DNA from: an uncultured bacterium
GTDB taxonomy: Bacteria > Bacteroidota > Bacteroidia > Bacteroidales > Bacteroidaceae
Direction: 5' to 3'
DNA length: 64,000 bases
Assembly (NCBI GenBank): GCA_905214795.1
Contig: CAJMNM010000006.1
Location: 50,503 to 114,502 of the forward strand
Shown: positions 17,701 through 25,656 of the stretch, piece after piece
Layout: each line of letters begins with the position of its first letter
How positions within the stretch are numbered: the stretch's first letter is position 1
Notes under the pieces: generated by a model
Database searches by the model: none
Seen by the model: only the letters and a program-made list of their open reading frames with translations
Told to the model about the DNA's origin: nothing
Program-made: the position numbers and the translations under genes

Positions 17701-18715
17701 ACAAACTATCTTCTACAAGACTTGCCGTATTTTCGACTACCTGATAACCTGCATCATATGCTCCTAGCCAGATATTACCATTACGATCCTGCATCATCCC
17801 TGAAAACATCCGGTTAGGATCTACATTTAATGGCAAAGCCTTATGATGAAGCTGTCCTTGTGCATCCAGCTCAAATATGCCTATAGACTGATAGAACAGC
17901 ATCCACAAATCACCGTTCCGACTATCCTGCATGATATCAAAACAGACTTCCCCACCTACATTCTGACACTTATAAATCTCAGCCCCTTTATTATCCGGAT
18001 AAAAACGAAAAAGTCCATCTCCCCAAGTTCCCAGCCAATAACGGTTTCTGTTATCTTGAAATAAGATAAAAGGACGGTTCTCCCGACCTACCGGCGGATA
18101 TCCTATCAATATGTTTTTGTCTGTATCTACCCTATAAAGCCCACTTCCCCAGGTCATAATCCATATTCCACCCTGCCGGTCCTGGTAAAGCGATGTCACA
18201 CCGCAGCTTTGCGCGTTAGGCCAGACATACCGCTGTTTAATATGTAAATCCCGATCACACCGCAACACCATACCCGGAACAGCGACCCATACCTCTGAAT
18301 GATTTGTGGTAAGTATACATTTAATCTCGACATTCCTGAGCAGGGGCTCATCAGGCTGTTCCACTTTCCAGGCAACCTTATCTATAACGTTCAGTCCTTT
18401 TTTAGTGCCAATCAGAACAACTCCGGGTATATCGGCAATAGTCGTCACCTCATTATTCGTCATACAGTCTGAACTTCCCTTTCCCGCATTAAACAGAAGT
18501 GTCTCATAACCATCATAACGCGCCGCTCCATAAGTAGTGCCAATCCAGATAAAACCATCTCTATCCTGATGTAAAGTCGTCACTTCCTTCGATAACAAAG
18601 ATGAGACAAACGGTAATGGCACAGCTTCTCTTGACCGTGAAGCCGGTAACAAGACACACCTCAGCATCACGATCAGAAACACAATAATAAATCTTATTTC
18701 CCTATTCAGAGTCAT
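14765..18715 (-). CDS. Hybrid two-component system regulator (HTCS)
   Basis: 1316 residues combining sensor, kinase, receiver and DNA-binding domain. An N-terminal hydrophobic signal (8-24) leads into a periplasmic double beta-propeller of Reg_prop repeats (DGFIWIGT 53-60, GNIWLGAY 313-320, GNVWLGTD 490-497), then a Y_Y_Y domain (~690-760) and one transmembrane helix (~771-790). The cytoplasmic part has HisKA with H818 in NVSHELLTPL, HATPase with LLSNAVKYT (930-938) and DEGVGIA, a receiver with DD at 1070-1071, phospho-acceptor D1113 and K1165, and an AraC helix-turn-helix (~1215-1310). HTCS proteins sense oligosaccharides and switch on nearby polysaccharide-use genes. Here the GH78 gene directly downstream is the likely target. 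All catalytic residues appear intact. Confidence 0.96.
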   Translation of the reverse strand: MTLNREIRFIIVFLIVMLRCVLLPASRSREAVPLPFVSSLLSKEVTTLHQDRDGFIWIGTTYGAARYDGYETLLFNAGKGSSDCMTNNEVTTIADIPGVVLIGTKKGLNVIDKVAWKVEQPDEPLLRNVEIKCILTTNHSEVWVAVPGMVLRCDRDLHIKQRYVWPNAQSCGVTSLYQDRQGGIWIMTWGSGLYRVDTDKNILIGYPPVGRENRPFILFQDNRNRYWLGTWGDGLFRFYPDNKGAEIYKCQNVGGEVCFDIMQDSRNGDLWMLFYQSIGIFELDAQGQLHHKALPLNVDPNRMFSGMMQDRNGNIWLGAYDAGYQVVENTASLVEDSLSFIKRYLGFDANINCMAEDASGLLWLNQERYGLMLYNPYDGSHSLSIENPQVEVNYIEMEHSGSSAWVASKYVERVFRVRHDNMRLIFTDTLELNKGKEPLEYVTGVHLDKMGYLWTQTGRKLFVKPPECREMLEVKGVDEKITDWTEDVYGNVWLGTDNGRLYKVLHCKRGIRIVAIYSFKRGALKNQVLSGLAADKGGRIWLATSFGQMFCFEPENCKVIECTRQVTLGSRPILDLSVKGDTLCVLTPGALVCHDLKHHVTRVYEAGDRQIPVTSFRNSAICWGKGGRLYAGGHGGYVMLRSSSQSVRKHSEVMFTDISVNGLSLWKDSIGHVNRDCILCLSSDCRQMMFSFSTLEYDNRKRKNIRYEYRIDGEEGWNALNKGEHTAVYNYLPAGQHVLYVGALDGNDENIAEGALSFIRLPRWYETLWARIGFVSLILLVLALSAYGFVWNVRRKNERRLRQEIVQTKLEYFTNVSHELLTPLTVLSCLADEIEQKMPQESRFIDALRGNTRRLKKLIRQVLDFRKVENNAWPLRVDYADVMAFIRQMSDIDFTMLAHGKQLSLVQKIVPESAFGYYDADKLEEILFNLLSNAVKYTDSPGRVGINAWIEQTDCGLKQLCIEVWDEGVGIAEQEQQKIFTRFYHSETNTVSESNGIGLSLTQKLVSLHHGKLTLRSQQGEGSCFMVRLPLDKTCYTEEEIKEHYSGRQGSIIADSSVDLRSKATLLIIDDNTEILEAMEILLGEHYKVLVASEAGVARRFLAAERIDLVVCDVRMPDMDGLMFCRTIKSDVQTSHIPVLMLTAQNDEQTRMDCYEAGADGFMAKPFETKVLMARIENLLLQYKKRQEQFRTDSVVDLSLLSKRETDEDFLNKLIKAIEAHLQDTDFDLDLLAVAAGVSKSTLNRKIKTMTGLTPMDFVRNIRLKYACALLAEGKLNVSEVAYSVGFSDPQYFAKCFKEAFKETPSQFQRKNHVTH

Positions 18716-18740
18716 TTAACAGGCAATGGAATTATAAGCA

Positions 18741-18748
18741 CAAATTTA
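18741..18748 (-). promoter_or_regulatory. -7 element for the HTCS gene
   Basis: Minus strand TAAATTTG fits TAnnTTTG and sits 26 nt before the ATG at 18715. Confidence 0.45.
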
Positions 18749-18770
18749 AATAAAAATCCCATTAATATAG

Positions 18771-18802
18771 AAAAGCGTGTTCATCAAAATAAACACGCTT
18801 TT
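18771..18802 (-). terminator. Terminator after the CYTH gene
   Basis: 11-bp perfect stem AAAAGCGTGTT (18771-18781) and AACACGCTTTT (18792-18802). The T-run on the minus strand is short, so termination strength is uncertain. Confidence 0.65.
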
Positions 18803-18866
18803 CATCTTATTTTAACAACAAACTAAGCTTACAATTAATAAATGCAACCATTTTGTCACCCAACCT

Positions 18867-19337
18867 TTACTTCCAGTTCTTATAAGGATTTATCCTGAGT
18901 TGGGCATTATAGTACTTCCGGTCACCCGTTACTTCCTGACCAATAAAATCAGGCCGTTCGTATGCCTCATCTTCCGAAGCGAGTTCTACTTCGGCTATAA
19001 TCAGTCCCTCGTTATCTCCGTAAAACTCATCAACCTCAAAAACATGTTTACCGGCTTTCACCAGATAACGAGTCTTATCTATAACACCAGGCTCACATAA
19101 TTTCATCAGTTCCTCCGCATCGGCCAAGGCTATCTCCGTTTCAAACTCATAACGCGACATACCCTTTATATCAGAAGGGCCTTTAATAGTCAGATAACCC
19201 TTCTTGTCACGTATTCTGACACGCACTGTCCGGCCATTTCCGGAACATATATACCCCTGACAAATGCGACTACTGGAAAAAGCCTGGCTTTTGAAGTCAC
19301 CACACACCAAAAATTTACGTTCTATCTCAAGCGCCAC
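18867..19337 (-). CDS. CYTH-domain triphosphate tunnel protein
   Basis: 156 residues with the CYTH signature EIERKFLV at residues 4-11 and alternating charged strands (VRVRIRDKKGYLTIKG, RYEFETEI, EVDEFYGDNEGLIIAEVEL) that line the tunnel of triphosphate tunnel metalloenzymes. Members hydrolyse tripolyphosphate or make cAMP or act on thiamine triphosphate; bacterial short forms are mostly inorganic triphosphatases. The start codon is GTG at 19335-19337, lying inside the last codons of an upstream 50-residue ORF (11-nt overlap), so it is probably translated by coupling. It is the last gene of a prfB - small ORF - CYTH run. Confidence 0.87.
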   Translation of the reverse strand: MALEIERKFLVCGDFKSQAFSSSRICQGYICSGNGRTVRVRIRDKKGYLTIKGPSDIKGMSRYEFETEIALADAEELMKLCEPGVIDKTRYLVKAGKHVFEVDEFYGDNEGLIIAEVELASEDEAYERPDFIGQEVTGDRKYYNAQLRINPYKNWK

Positions 19338-19479
19338 TTCCTAACAATGTAAAAGCAATTATACTTAAAATTATCAGCAAAGCCAACGCACCGATCAAAC
19401 TTCTCATTACGCGTTTGGTCTGCTTCTGCTCGCGTAACTCGCGCGCCTTTTTCCTCTGTTCTTTCTTAACTGTGCTCAT
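19327..19479 (-). CDS. Small single-helix membrane protein, 50 residues
   Basis: ATG at 19477-19479, stop TGA at 19327-19329. The first ~26 residues are strongly basic (MSTVKKEQRKKARELREQKQ, then TKRVMR), followed by one transmembrane helix (SLIGALALLIILSIIAFTLL) and a short SGA tail. This gives a membrane anchor with a positively charged cytoplasmic arm. It lies between prfB (stop at 19511, 31 nt upstream) and the CYTH gene, overlapping the latter's GTG start. The overlap, charge pattern and position between co-directional genes argue that it is real. No function can be given. Confidence 0.7.
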   Translation of the reverse strand: MSTVKKEQRKKARELREQKQTKRVMRSLIGALALLIILSIIAFTLLGSGA

Positions 19480-19510
19480 AGTGTCTTCGGTTTAAGGTTC
19501 TCTATACTAA

Positions 19511-20620
19511 TCAGTCTCCGCCAGATTCCATCAGATAAGCCTTGATGAAGCCATCTATCTTACCGTCCATCACGCCACCCACATCGGATGTCTGATAATT
19601 TGTACGGTGATCTTTCACACGTCTGTCATCAAAGACATAACTTCTGATCTGACTACCCCATTCAATTTTTTTCTTTCCGGCCTCGATTTCTGCCTGTTTG
19701 GCTTTTTTCTTCTGCAATGCACGGTCATACAACTGTGATTTCAAAAGTCGCATGGCATTCTCGCGGTTTTCCAACTGCTTACGGCTTTCCGTATTCTCAA
19801 TAAGGATTTCTTCTTCCTCACCCGTATCCGGATCTTTATACTGATAACGCAAGCGTACTCCGGTTTCCACCTTATTCACATTCTGACCACCGGCACCTCC
19901 TGAACGGAACAAATCCCAGGATACACGGGCCGGATCGACGTAAACTTCAATAGAATCGTCAACAAGCGGCGTAACAAACACCGATGCAAAAGAAGTCATG
20001 CGCTTGCCCTGCGCATTATATGGTGACACACGTACAAGACGATGCACCCCGTTCTCTGATTTCAGATATCCGTAAGCATATTCGCCTTCAAGCTGCATGG
20101 TCACAGTTTTTATTCCGGCTTCATCACCATCCTGAAGGTTACTGATGGTACATTTATAGCCATGAGCCTCTGCCCACCGCATATACATACGCATCAGCAT
20201 CGATGCCCAATCCTGACTTTCTGTTCCACCGGCTCCGGAATTTATCTTAAGCACTGCGTCCATCACATCTTCTTCCTGACGCAGCATATTCTTAAGTTCC
20301 AGATTCTCCAGTGCCTCTATCGTCTTGGCATACTGCTCATCAACCTCTTCCTCGCTCACCATTTCCTCTTTATAGAAGTCAAAAGCCAGCTCAAGTTCAT
20401 CACACATGGTCTTGACTTCCTTATATCCGTCAAGCCATTTCTGCAATCCCTTTACTTTTTTCATCTGTTCCTCAGCAGCTTTGGCATCATCCCAAAAGCC
20501 CGGCGCCTGCGTGCGCAACTGTTCTTCTTCAACCTGAATCTTTTTATTTTCAATATCCAGATATCTGTATAACGCTTCTGTACGTGTCTTAACTTCTTTC
20601 AGTTGGTCTATAGTGATCAT
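19511..20620 (-). CDS. prfB: Peptide chain release factor 2
   Basis: 369 residues. RF2 recognises UGA/UAA stops and triggers peptide release on the ribosome. The catalytic GGQ loop is at 244-246 (GAGGQNVNKVETGV) and the PCRF domain precedes it. The tripeptide anticodon normally SPF reads SPY (199-201) here. The programmed +1 frameshift of many prfB genes is absent: at the equivalent place (Y20-L21-D22-I23) the codons run CTG GAT ATT without an in-frame TGA. Length is normal for an unshifted gene. It heads a small leftward operon with a -7 element 22 nt upstream. Confidence 0.95.
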   Translation of the reverse strand: MITIDQLKEVKTRTEALYRYLDIENKKIQVEEEQLRTQAPGFWDDAKAAEEQMKKVKGLQKWLDGYKEVKTMCDELELAFDFYKEEMVSEEEVDEQYAKTIEALENLELKNMLRQEEDVMDAVLKINSGAGGTESQDWASMLMRMYMRWAEAHGYKCTISNLQDGDEAGIKTVTMQLEGEYAYGYLKSENGVHRLVRVSPYNAQGKRMTSFASVFVTPLVDDSIEVYVDPARVSWDLFRSGGAGGQNVNKVETGVRLRYQYKDPDTGEEEEILIENTESRKQLENRENAMRLLKSQLYDRALQKKKAKQAEIEAGKKKIEWGSQIRSYVFDDRRVKDHRTNYQTSDVGGVMDGKIDGFIKAYLMESGGD

Positions 20621-20641
20621 ATATCTTTTGCTTTTAATTCA

Positions 20642-20649
20642 CAAAGATA
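20642..20649 (-). promoter_or_regulatory. -7 element for prfB
   Basis: Minus strand TATCTTTG, a very common Bacteroidetes form of TAnnTTTG, 22 nt before the ATG at 20620. Confidence 0.55.
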
Positions 20650-20797
20650 ATGCAAATCAATTGCAAACGGAAGTGTTAACTGCAATATTTTCAAAAAATA
20701 CAATATCCTGCGGACGTTCCGACAGCCTCCGTCAACATCTCATTATCCTGACCGTTTTTATTGCCAGCATAAAGAATCACTTATCCCCGGCCATCTG

Positions 20798-22606
20798 TCA
20801 ATCCTGATACATGGCCTCTATCTCATCCGCATAATTTTGATTGACTACCGAACGCTTTATCTTCAAAGTATTGGTCAACTCCCCTTTCTCCATACTGAAC
20901 GGATGTGGTAACAGCGTGATACGTTTAACCTGTTCATAATGCGCAAATTCCTGCTGCAGGGTATCTATACGGAATAACAGCATCTTGACAATATCAGGAT
21001 TCTTACACAAATCTTCTTTAGACTGGTAAGGAATATGATGACGGTCTGCAAACTGACACAACAGATTATATTCAGGCACAACCAAAGCCGACACAAATTT
21101 ACGCTGGTCGGCAATCACCACAATCTGATCAATATAACGGTCCACCACCAGTTTAGATTCTATCATCTGTGGCGCGATATATTTCCCATTAGATGTCTTA
21201 AACAAATCTTTTATACGTTCTGTAAGGAACAATTCACCGTTTTTCAGATATCCCGCATCACCGGTATGGAACCAACCTTCCTCATCAATGGCCGCATGCG
21301 TCGCGTCATCCTTACGGAAATATCCTTTCGTAATAGTCGTACCTCTCAACAGCACCTCATTATTATCACCGATTTTCAGTTCCACACCGTCAATCACACG
21401 GCCCACAGATCCGATTGTCTTCGGATAACCGTTCCAGTCGCAAGACACGGTAGCCGTAGACTCGGTCAGTCCGTAACCTGCAATCATATTGATTCCGGCT
21501 GCATGTACAAACTCTTCCACAACAGGAGGTATTGCAGCTCCCGCTGTCGGAAAGAAATTGGCATGTTCCAATCCCAATGTCTTCTTCAACAAAGCTATCA
21601 CCGTTTTCTCAAAGAACTTATAACGCATCTTGAGCGATAACGGCGGCTGAAGTCCTTTCATCTTGAACTGTACATTGTAAGCCTTTCCTACAGCCAGCGC
21701 CTCATGCAACAACGCACGCTGCACCGGACTGCTTGTCCGAATCCGTTCCTGAACACCGGCATACACCTTCTCCCAGAAACGCGGCACGGCACACATACAG
21801 GTGGGATGCACTTCCTGTAAAGACTGTAACACGTCGGCCGGTCTCAGATTGATAAACAGCTCCACGCCCTCGGCCAGACAAAGATAAGACCATGCACGCT
21901 CAAATACATGGGTAAAGGGAAGGAAATTAAGCACCCTGTCTTTCTCGGTCAGGTTAAGCACCTTATCATTGGCAATCATGGCATCATGATACATTTCGTT
22001 TGTAAAGGTAACCCCTTTGCTTACACCCGTAGTGCCCGATGTATACAGAATATTGACCAAATCGGCCGACTGTGCCTCTGCCATGCGTTTCACCACTTCC
22101 TTCTGATGAAGACGCTCTTCGCCAATCTTCAGAAAATCATCAAAATACATAGAAACTGTATCCTGACTGTTCTTGACAACACTTTTATCAAAAATAATCA
22201 GTTTAAGCAATGACTCGCTATGAAGCAACGTACGGAAAGCAATGTCATATTGCTCCTGCTCTCCAACAAACACATAACGTATTTCGGCATCATCAATCAT
22301 GTAGCTGATTTGAGCCTCGGAACTGGTCGCATAAAAAGGTATGGTCACAGCACGTATGCCATATGCTCCGAAATCAACAAACAAACATTCCGGCTTATTT
22401 TGAGAAAATACAGCAATATTCTCCTGAACACCAACGCCTAAAGCCAGCAACGCATTCGATACTTTATACACCGTTTCTGAAAACTCTGTCCAAGTAATCG
22501 GAATCCATTCATTTTTCTCATAATCACGATAAGACATTACGGTTTTATTTCCATATACCTTTGCCTGCTCATGTACCAGTTTAGCCAGAAATGTTGCATT
22601 TAACAT
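20798..22606 (-). CDS. Long-chain acyl-CoA synthetase (AMP-forming)
   Basis: 602 residues of the ANL superfamily. The AMP-binding P-loop ILYTSGTTGVSKG is at 186-198, followed by the adenine/AMP motif GYGLTESTATVS (~379) and the hinge HTGDAGYLKNGELFLTERIK (~450). C-terminal A10-type lysine region is present (MEKGELTNTLKIKR). It activates fatty acids to acyl-CoA through an acyl-adenylate, in the cytoplasm or at the inner membrane; FadD15-like forms of this length are usual in Bacteroides. It stands alone on the minus strand with its own promoter; the next leftward gene prfB is 177 bp away. Confidence 0.92.
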   Translation of the reverse strand: MLNATFLAKLVHEQAKVYGNKTVMSYRDYEKNEWIPITWTEFSETVYKVSNALLALGVGVQENIAVFSQNKPECLFVDFGAYGIRAVTIPFYATSSEAQISYMIDDAEIRYVFVGEQEQYDIAFRTLLHSESLLKLIIFDKSVVKNSQDTVSMYFDDFLKIGEERLHQKEVVKRMAEAQSADLVNILYTSGTTGVSKGVTFTNEMYHDAMIANDKVLNLTEKDRVLNFLPFTHVFERAWSYLCLAEGVELFINLRPADVLQSLQEVHPTCMCAVPRFWEKVYAGVQERIRTSSPVQRALLHEALAVGKAYNVQFKMKGLQPPLSLKMRYKFFEKTVIALLKKTLGLEHANFFPTAGAAIPPVVEEFVHAAGINMIAGYGLTESTATVSCDWNGYPKTIGSVGRVIDGVELKIGDNNEVLLRGTTITKGYFRKDDATHAAIDEEGWFHTGDAGYLKNGELFLTERIKDLFKTSNGKYIAPQMIESKLVVDRYIDQIVVIADQRKFVSALVVPEYNLLCQFADRHHIPYQSKEDLCKNPDIVKMLLFRIDTLQQEFAHYEQVKRITLLPHPFSMEKGELTNTLKIKRSVVNQNYADEIEAMYQD

Positions 22607-22631
22607 AGTTTCGTCATTTTATTAGGTTTTA

Positions 22632-22639
22632 CAAAGATA
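22632..22639 (-). promoter_or_regulatory. -7 element for the acyl-CoA synthetase gene
   Basis: Minus strand TATCTTTG, 26 nt before the ATG at 22606. Confidence 0.5.
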
Positions 22640-22916
22640 TCGTTTTATCTGAAACTATATACAAGAAATTCTAAAAATATTCATTTTTTATATAAAAAAT
22701 ATTTATTCGCCACAACAAACACGGATTTAAACAAGAAAAGCCCACAATATAACGGTTTATGCCGAATATAAAAGCATATAAATACATATTATGCTGTACA
22801 ATATACACTTAACAACGCGTTGTTTGGATAGTACAAACACGTTAAAATATCTTAAATGCATAAGCAGCAATCATCTCTCATCCGACATTTGTCCCAACAA
22901 AAATATTCAACTTTAA

Positions 22917-22946
22917 TTTCTATTTGCGACGAATTTAGTACCTTTG
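22917..22946 (+). promoter_or_regulatory. Promoter of the M20 deacetylase gene
   Basis: TTTC at 22917-22920, 18 nt, then TACCTTTG at 22939-22946 (close to TTTG-N19-TAnnTTTG). It implies a leader of about 110 nt before the ATG at 23066. Confidence 0.55.
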
Positions 22947-23065
22947 AATCAAACTGAATGTGGTTCGGCAAGAGCTAAATCTGAGAACAAATCCCGATTG
23001 CCTTACACCCGCCATTCACTATTTATAAATAAACAACTTACTTTTCTTGAAATAAAAAACATCTT

Positions 23066-24136
23066 ATGAACACCAAAATAATGTCAGAAGAAGCCATTGA
23101 GTTATTAAAAAACATGGTGGCAATACCGTCTGTAAGCAGAAACGAACAAGAAGTCGCTAACCTGCTGGAACAATTCATGACTCAAAACGGCCTGTCTCCT
23201 CACCGCTCCGGACATAACCTTTGGTGTATTTGCCCCGACTTCGATACGCACAAACCCACTTTACTGCTTAACGCCCACATTGATACCGTCAAACCTGCGA
23301 CGAGCTGGACACGCGACCCGTTTAAACCTACTATAGAAGACAACGGACGACTGTACGGACTGGGAACCAACGACGACGGAGCAAGTGTTGTTTCTCTGCT
23401 TCAGGTTTACCGGCAACTTATTCAATCTACACAACCATATAACTTAATCTATCTGGCCTCGTGCGAAGAAGAGGTTTCCGGCAAAAACGGCATTGAATCG
23501 GTTTTACCCTTACTGCCACATATTGACGTCGCACTGGTTGGCGAACCTACCGGCATGCAGCCGGCCATTGCCGAGAAAGGACTGATGGTACTTGACGTTA
23601 CGGCGCATGGCAAATCGGGCCATGCCGCACGCAATGAAGGCGAGAACGCCATATACAAAGCCATGAAAGACATGGAATGGTTCCGCGACTTCAAATTTGA
23701 AAAAGAATCCTCGTTATTGGGACCGGTCAAAATGAGTGTCACCGTGATTCAGGCCGGCACGCAACACAACGTCATTCCCGACACCTGCACATTTACAGTA
23801 GACGTACGCAGCAACGAACATTACTCAAACGAAGAGCTTTTTGACATCATTACACAGCATACCGGGAATGAAGTCAAAGCCAGATCGTTCCGTCTGAACT
23901 CATCACGCATAGTCCCTTCCCACCCTCTGATACAAAAAGCCATTGCCTTGGGACGCACTCCGTTCGGTTCTCCGACATTGTCAGACCAAGCCTTAATGAG
24001 ATTTCCATCCTTCAAGATGGGACCGGGCCAGTCATCCCGCTCACATACGGCCGATGAATATATCGAACTGAAAGAGATTGAGCATGCCATCACCTTATAT
24101 TATGACCTGCTGAACCAGACCATCATCGACAGATGA
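23066..24136 (+). CDS. M20 metallopeptidase / ArgE-type N-acyl deacetylase
   Basis: 356 residues, two-zinc M20 amidohydrolase. Metal and catalytic residues are visible: H71 and D73 in NAHIDTVKP, D103/D104 in GTNDDGASV, E135/E136 in CEEEVSG, E160 in GEPTG and H327 in SHTADEY. The dimerisation domain sits between (~175-285). Homologues in Bacteroidetes act in arginine synthesis, removing the acyl group from N-acyl-ornithine or N-acyl-citrulline; the closely related DapE and dipeptidase groups cannot be fully excluded. No other arg genes are in the window. Base composition (about 57% GC in a sampled stretch at 23581-23640) contrasts sharply with the AT-rich accessory patch that follows. Confidence 0.85.
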   Translation: MNTKIMSEEAIELLKNMVAIPSVSRNEQEVANLLEQFMTQNGLSPHRSGHNLWCICPDFDTHKPTLLLNAHIDTVKPATSWTRDPFKPTIEDNGRLYGLGTNDDGASVVSLLQVYRQLIQSTQPYNLIYLASCEEEVSGKNGIESVLPLLPHIDVALVGEPTGMQPAIAEKGLMVLDVTAHGKSGHAARNEGENAIYKAMKDMEWFRDFKFEKESSLLGPVKMSVTVIQAGTQHNVIPDTCTFTVDVRSNEHYSNEELFDIITQHTGNEVKARSFRLNSSRIVPSHPLIQKAIALGRTPFGSPTLSDQALMRFPSFKMGPGQSSRSHTADEYIELKEIEHAITLYYDLLNQTIIDR

Positions 24137-24158
24137 AGCAGAAGCAAGAAACCTTTGC

Positions 24159-24539
24159 CTAACAAACCAAACAGTCAATCAGCTCGCATTTATCAGGAAA
24201 CAGGCCACCGACTCCTGGACATACGGTAAACCTACGCCAATTGATATGGTCCTGTGCCATGAATGAGTAGAACACATCCTTTCTGCTGCCAAACATACAG
24301 CTGAGTATGGAGTCTTCATAATGTGAGAAACCTTTTATAGCAAAGAATGGCATCAGCACGATAAGTTGGAATGCCTGTAGATTGGTCAGTTGGCAGTTGC
24401 TCCTTTTATTACCGCCCAGACTACGGTTATCAAAACGAAGGGAGACAAAAAAGTTGGAAAACATATCCATAATGAAACTTTCTCGTTTTTCACTGAAAAA
24501 ATTCTTGAGTTCTGACGGAATATTAGTATATTTGCTCAT
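24159..24539 (-). pseudogene. Truncated IS transposase, N-terminal fragment
   Basis: The 126-codon frame begins MSKYTNIPSELKNFFSEKRE and includes KDVFYSFMAQDHINWRRF, which matches the N-terminal region of IS4-like DDE transposases common in Bacteroides. The DDE catalytic part is absent; similarity fades after about residue 104 and the frame ends in unrelated sequence close to the M20 stop. The start lies 125 bp from the terminal inverted repeat at 24644-24664. It is therefore the 5' part of a leftward-transcribed insertion sequence whose distal part has been lost. Confidence 0.72.
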
Positions 24540-24643
24540 GGTTTTGAGAGGTGTGATTAGCTGTTTGAACGCTCCTAATTTACTCAGTTCCTGTTATATA
24601 CAGAGATTCTCAAAGTCTTTTTTATTTATTTCTCATCGAAATA

Positions 24644-24664
24644 TTCTAAATCCGAAACTTGAGT
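24644..24664 (+). repeat. IS terminal inverted repeat, left copy
   Basis: 21 bp, core CTAAATCCGAAACTTGAGT at 24646-24664, exactly complementary to 25916-25936. Together they bracket the acyltransferase gene. Confidence 0.85.
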
Positions 24665-25646
24665 GAATGATATAAAAAACAACAGGTATGAATGGATAGA
24701 TACAGGTAAGGGCTGGTTAATATTATCTGTACTATTCTATCATTGTGAAAAATATTATAATAATGATGCTATAGTTTCTTTATTTTGGATTCCTTTTTTT
24801 ATGACATGCTTTTTCTTCATGAGTGGTTTCTTATTTCACACAAAAAATGAATTCAATATATCTCATAAAATAAAAAGCATAACACATAAGCTATTATGGT
24901 CATATTTAACGTTCACTTCAATAATATTGGTTCCTAAAGCTCTTGTAAGAGGATACGGTATAATGGAAGGAGTTAAAAGTGTCATTATGGGAGAGGCATC
25001 ATGGTACGTTGCTGCATTAATTGTTGCTGAAATAATATTGAGTCTTTTATTTATAAAGACATGGAAACAATATCAACTATTACTGATTTCAATATCTTTA
25101 TTACTGATTTCTATTTTCCTTAATAACACTATAAATTATGAACCTTGGTTCTTTATAAAGGGGATTTCCGGTGCTTCATACATGATATTGGGTCATCTTT
25201 TTTATCTTAATAAAGAGAAATTTAATCACTTACTTAAAATAAAATACTCCATAATTAGTATAATAGCATTCGTAATCATAAGATATGCCATGTTTATATA
25301 TGACAAAAGTTCAATTTATAATGAAAATTCATTACCATGGGACTTTTCTATATACACAATAATGTTCTATATCGAATCTATTATAGGCATTATGATGTGT
25401 TATATCTTTTTTAATTTATTTACATGCAGATATATAAGGTTTGCTGGTAAAAACTCACTATTATTTTATTATTTGAATGGTGGAATCATTCTTCTTTTTT
25501 CAATTGCTTTTAATAAAATGTTACCTTATAATTATATGTTTGTGATAGTTATCTTTGCTATTACAAACTTATTATTGTCTTTTTCTAGTATCTTAATTAA
25601 TAGGTATTTCCCTTTTTTATTAATACTACCAATAAAAAACAAGTAA
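24663..25646 (+). CDS. Acyltransferase family 3 membrane protein
   Basis: 327 residues with about ten transmembrane helices. The Acyl_transf_3 start motif YEWIDTGKGWLILSVLFYH (residues 9-27) and CFFFMSGFLF (49-58) are clear. Such enzymes O-acetylate or acylate extracellular polysaccharides, lipopolysaccharide sugars or peptidoglycan. The only plausible start is GTG at 24663, which lies within the last bases of the flanking IS inverted repeat, so the insertion may have replaced the original 5' region. Composition is extreme (10 of 60 bases G or C at 25201-25260), unlike neighbours, pointing to horizontal acquisition. Substrate unknown. Confidence 0.82.
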   Translation: MNDIKNNRYEWIDTGKGWLILSVLFYHCEKYYNNDAIVSLFWIPFFMTCFFFMSGFLFHTKNEFNISHKIKSITHKLLWSYLTFTSIILVPKALVRGYGIMEGVKSVIMGEASWYVAALIVAEIILSLLFIKTWKQYQLLLISISLLLISIFLNNTINYEPWFFIKGISGASYMILGHLFYLNKEKFNHLLKIKYSIISIIAFVIIRYAMFIYDKSSIYNENSLPWDFSIYTIMFYIESIIGIMMCYIFFNLFTCRYIRFAGKNSLLFYYLNGGIILLFSIAFNKMLPYNYMFVIVIFAITNLLLSFSSILINRYFPFLLILPIKNK

Positions 25647-25656
25647 TTATATAACA

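Larger units (their letters stand above)
22607..23065. other. Divergent intergenic region, acyl-CoA synthetase / M20 deacetylase
   Basis: 459 bp without a gene. It holds a -7 element for each flanking gene and a long untranslated leader (about 110 nt) before the M20 gene. The leader contains a weak CGGCAA / TTGCC complementarity (around 22967 and 22999). No recognised riboswitch class was found by eye. Confidence 0.6.
24159..24664 (-). mobile_element. Left IS remnant (5' end retained)
   Basis: Contains the terminal inverted repeat at 24644-24664, the untranslated leader and the start of an IS4-like transposase gene reading leftward. The distal two thirds are missing. Its partner remnant lies at 25916-26085. 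Confidence 0.7.

Noticed and set aside
24382..24666. 94-residue plus-strand ORF beside the acyltransferase
   Set aside because: It is antisense to the transposase fragment and has no motif; explained by the IS remnant.
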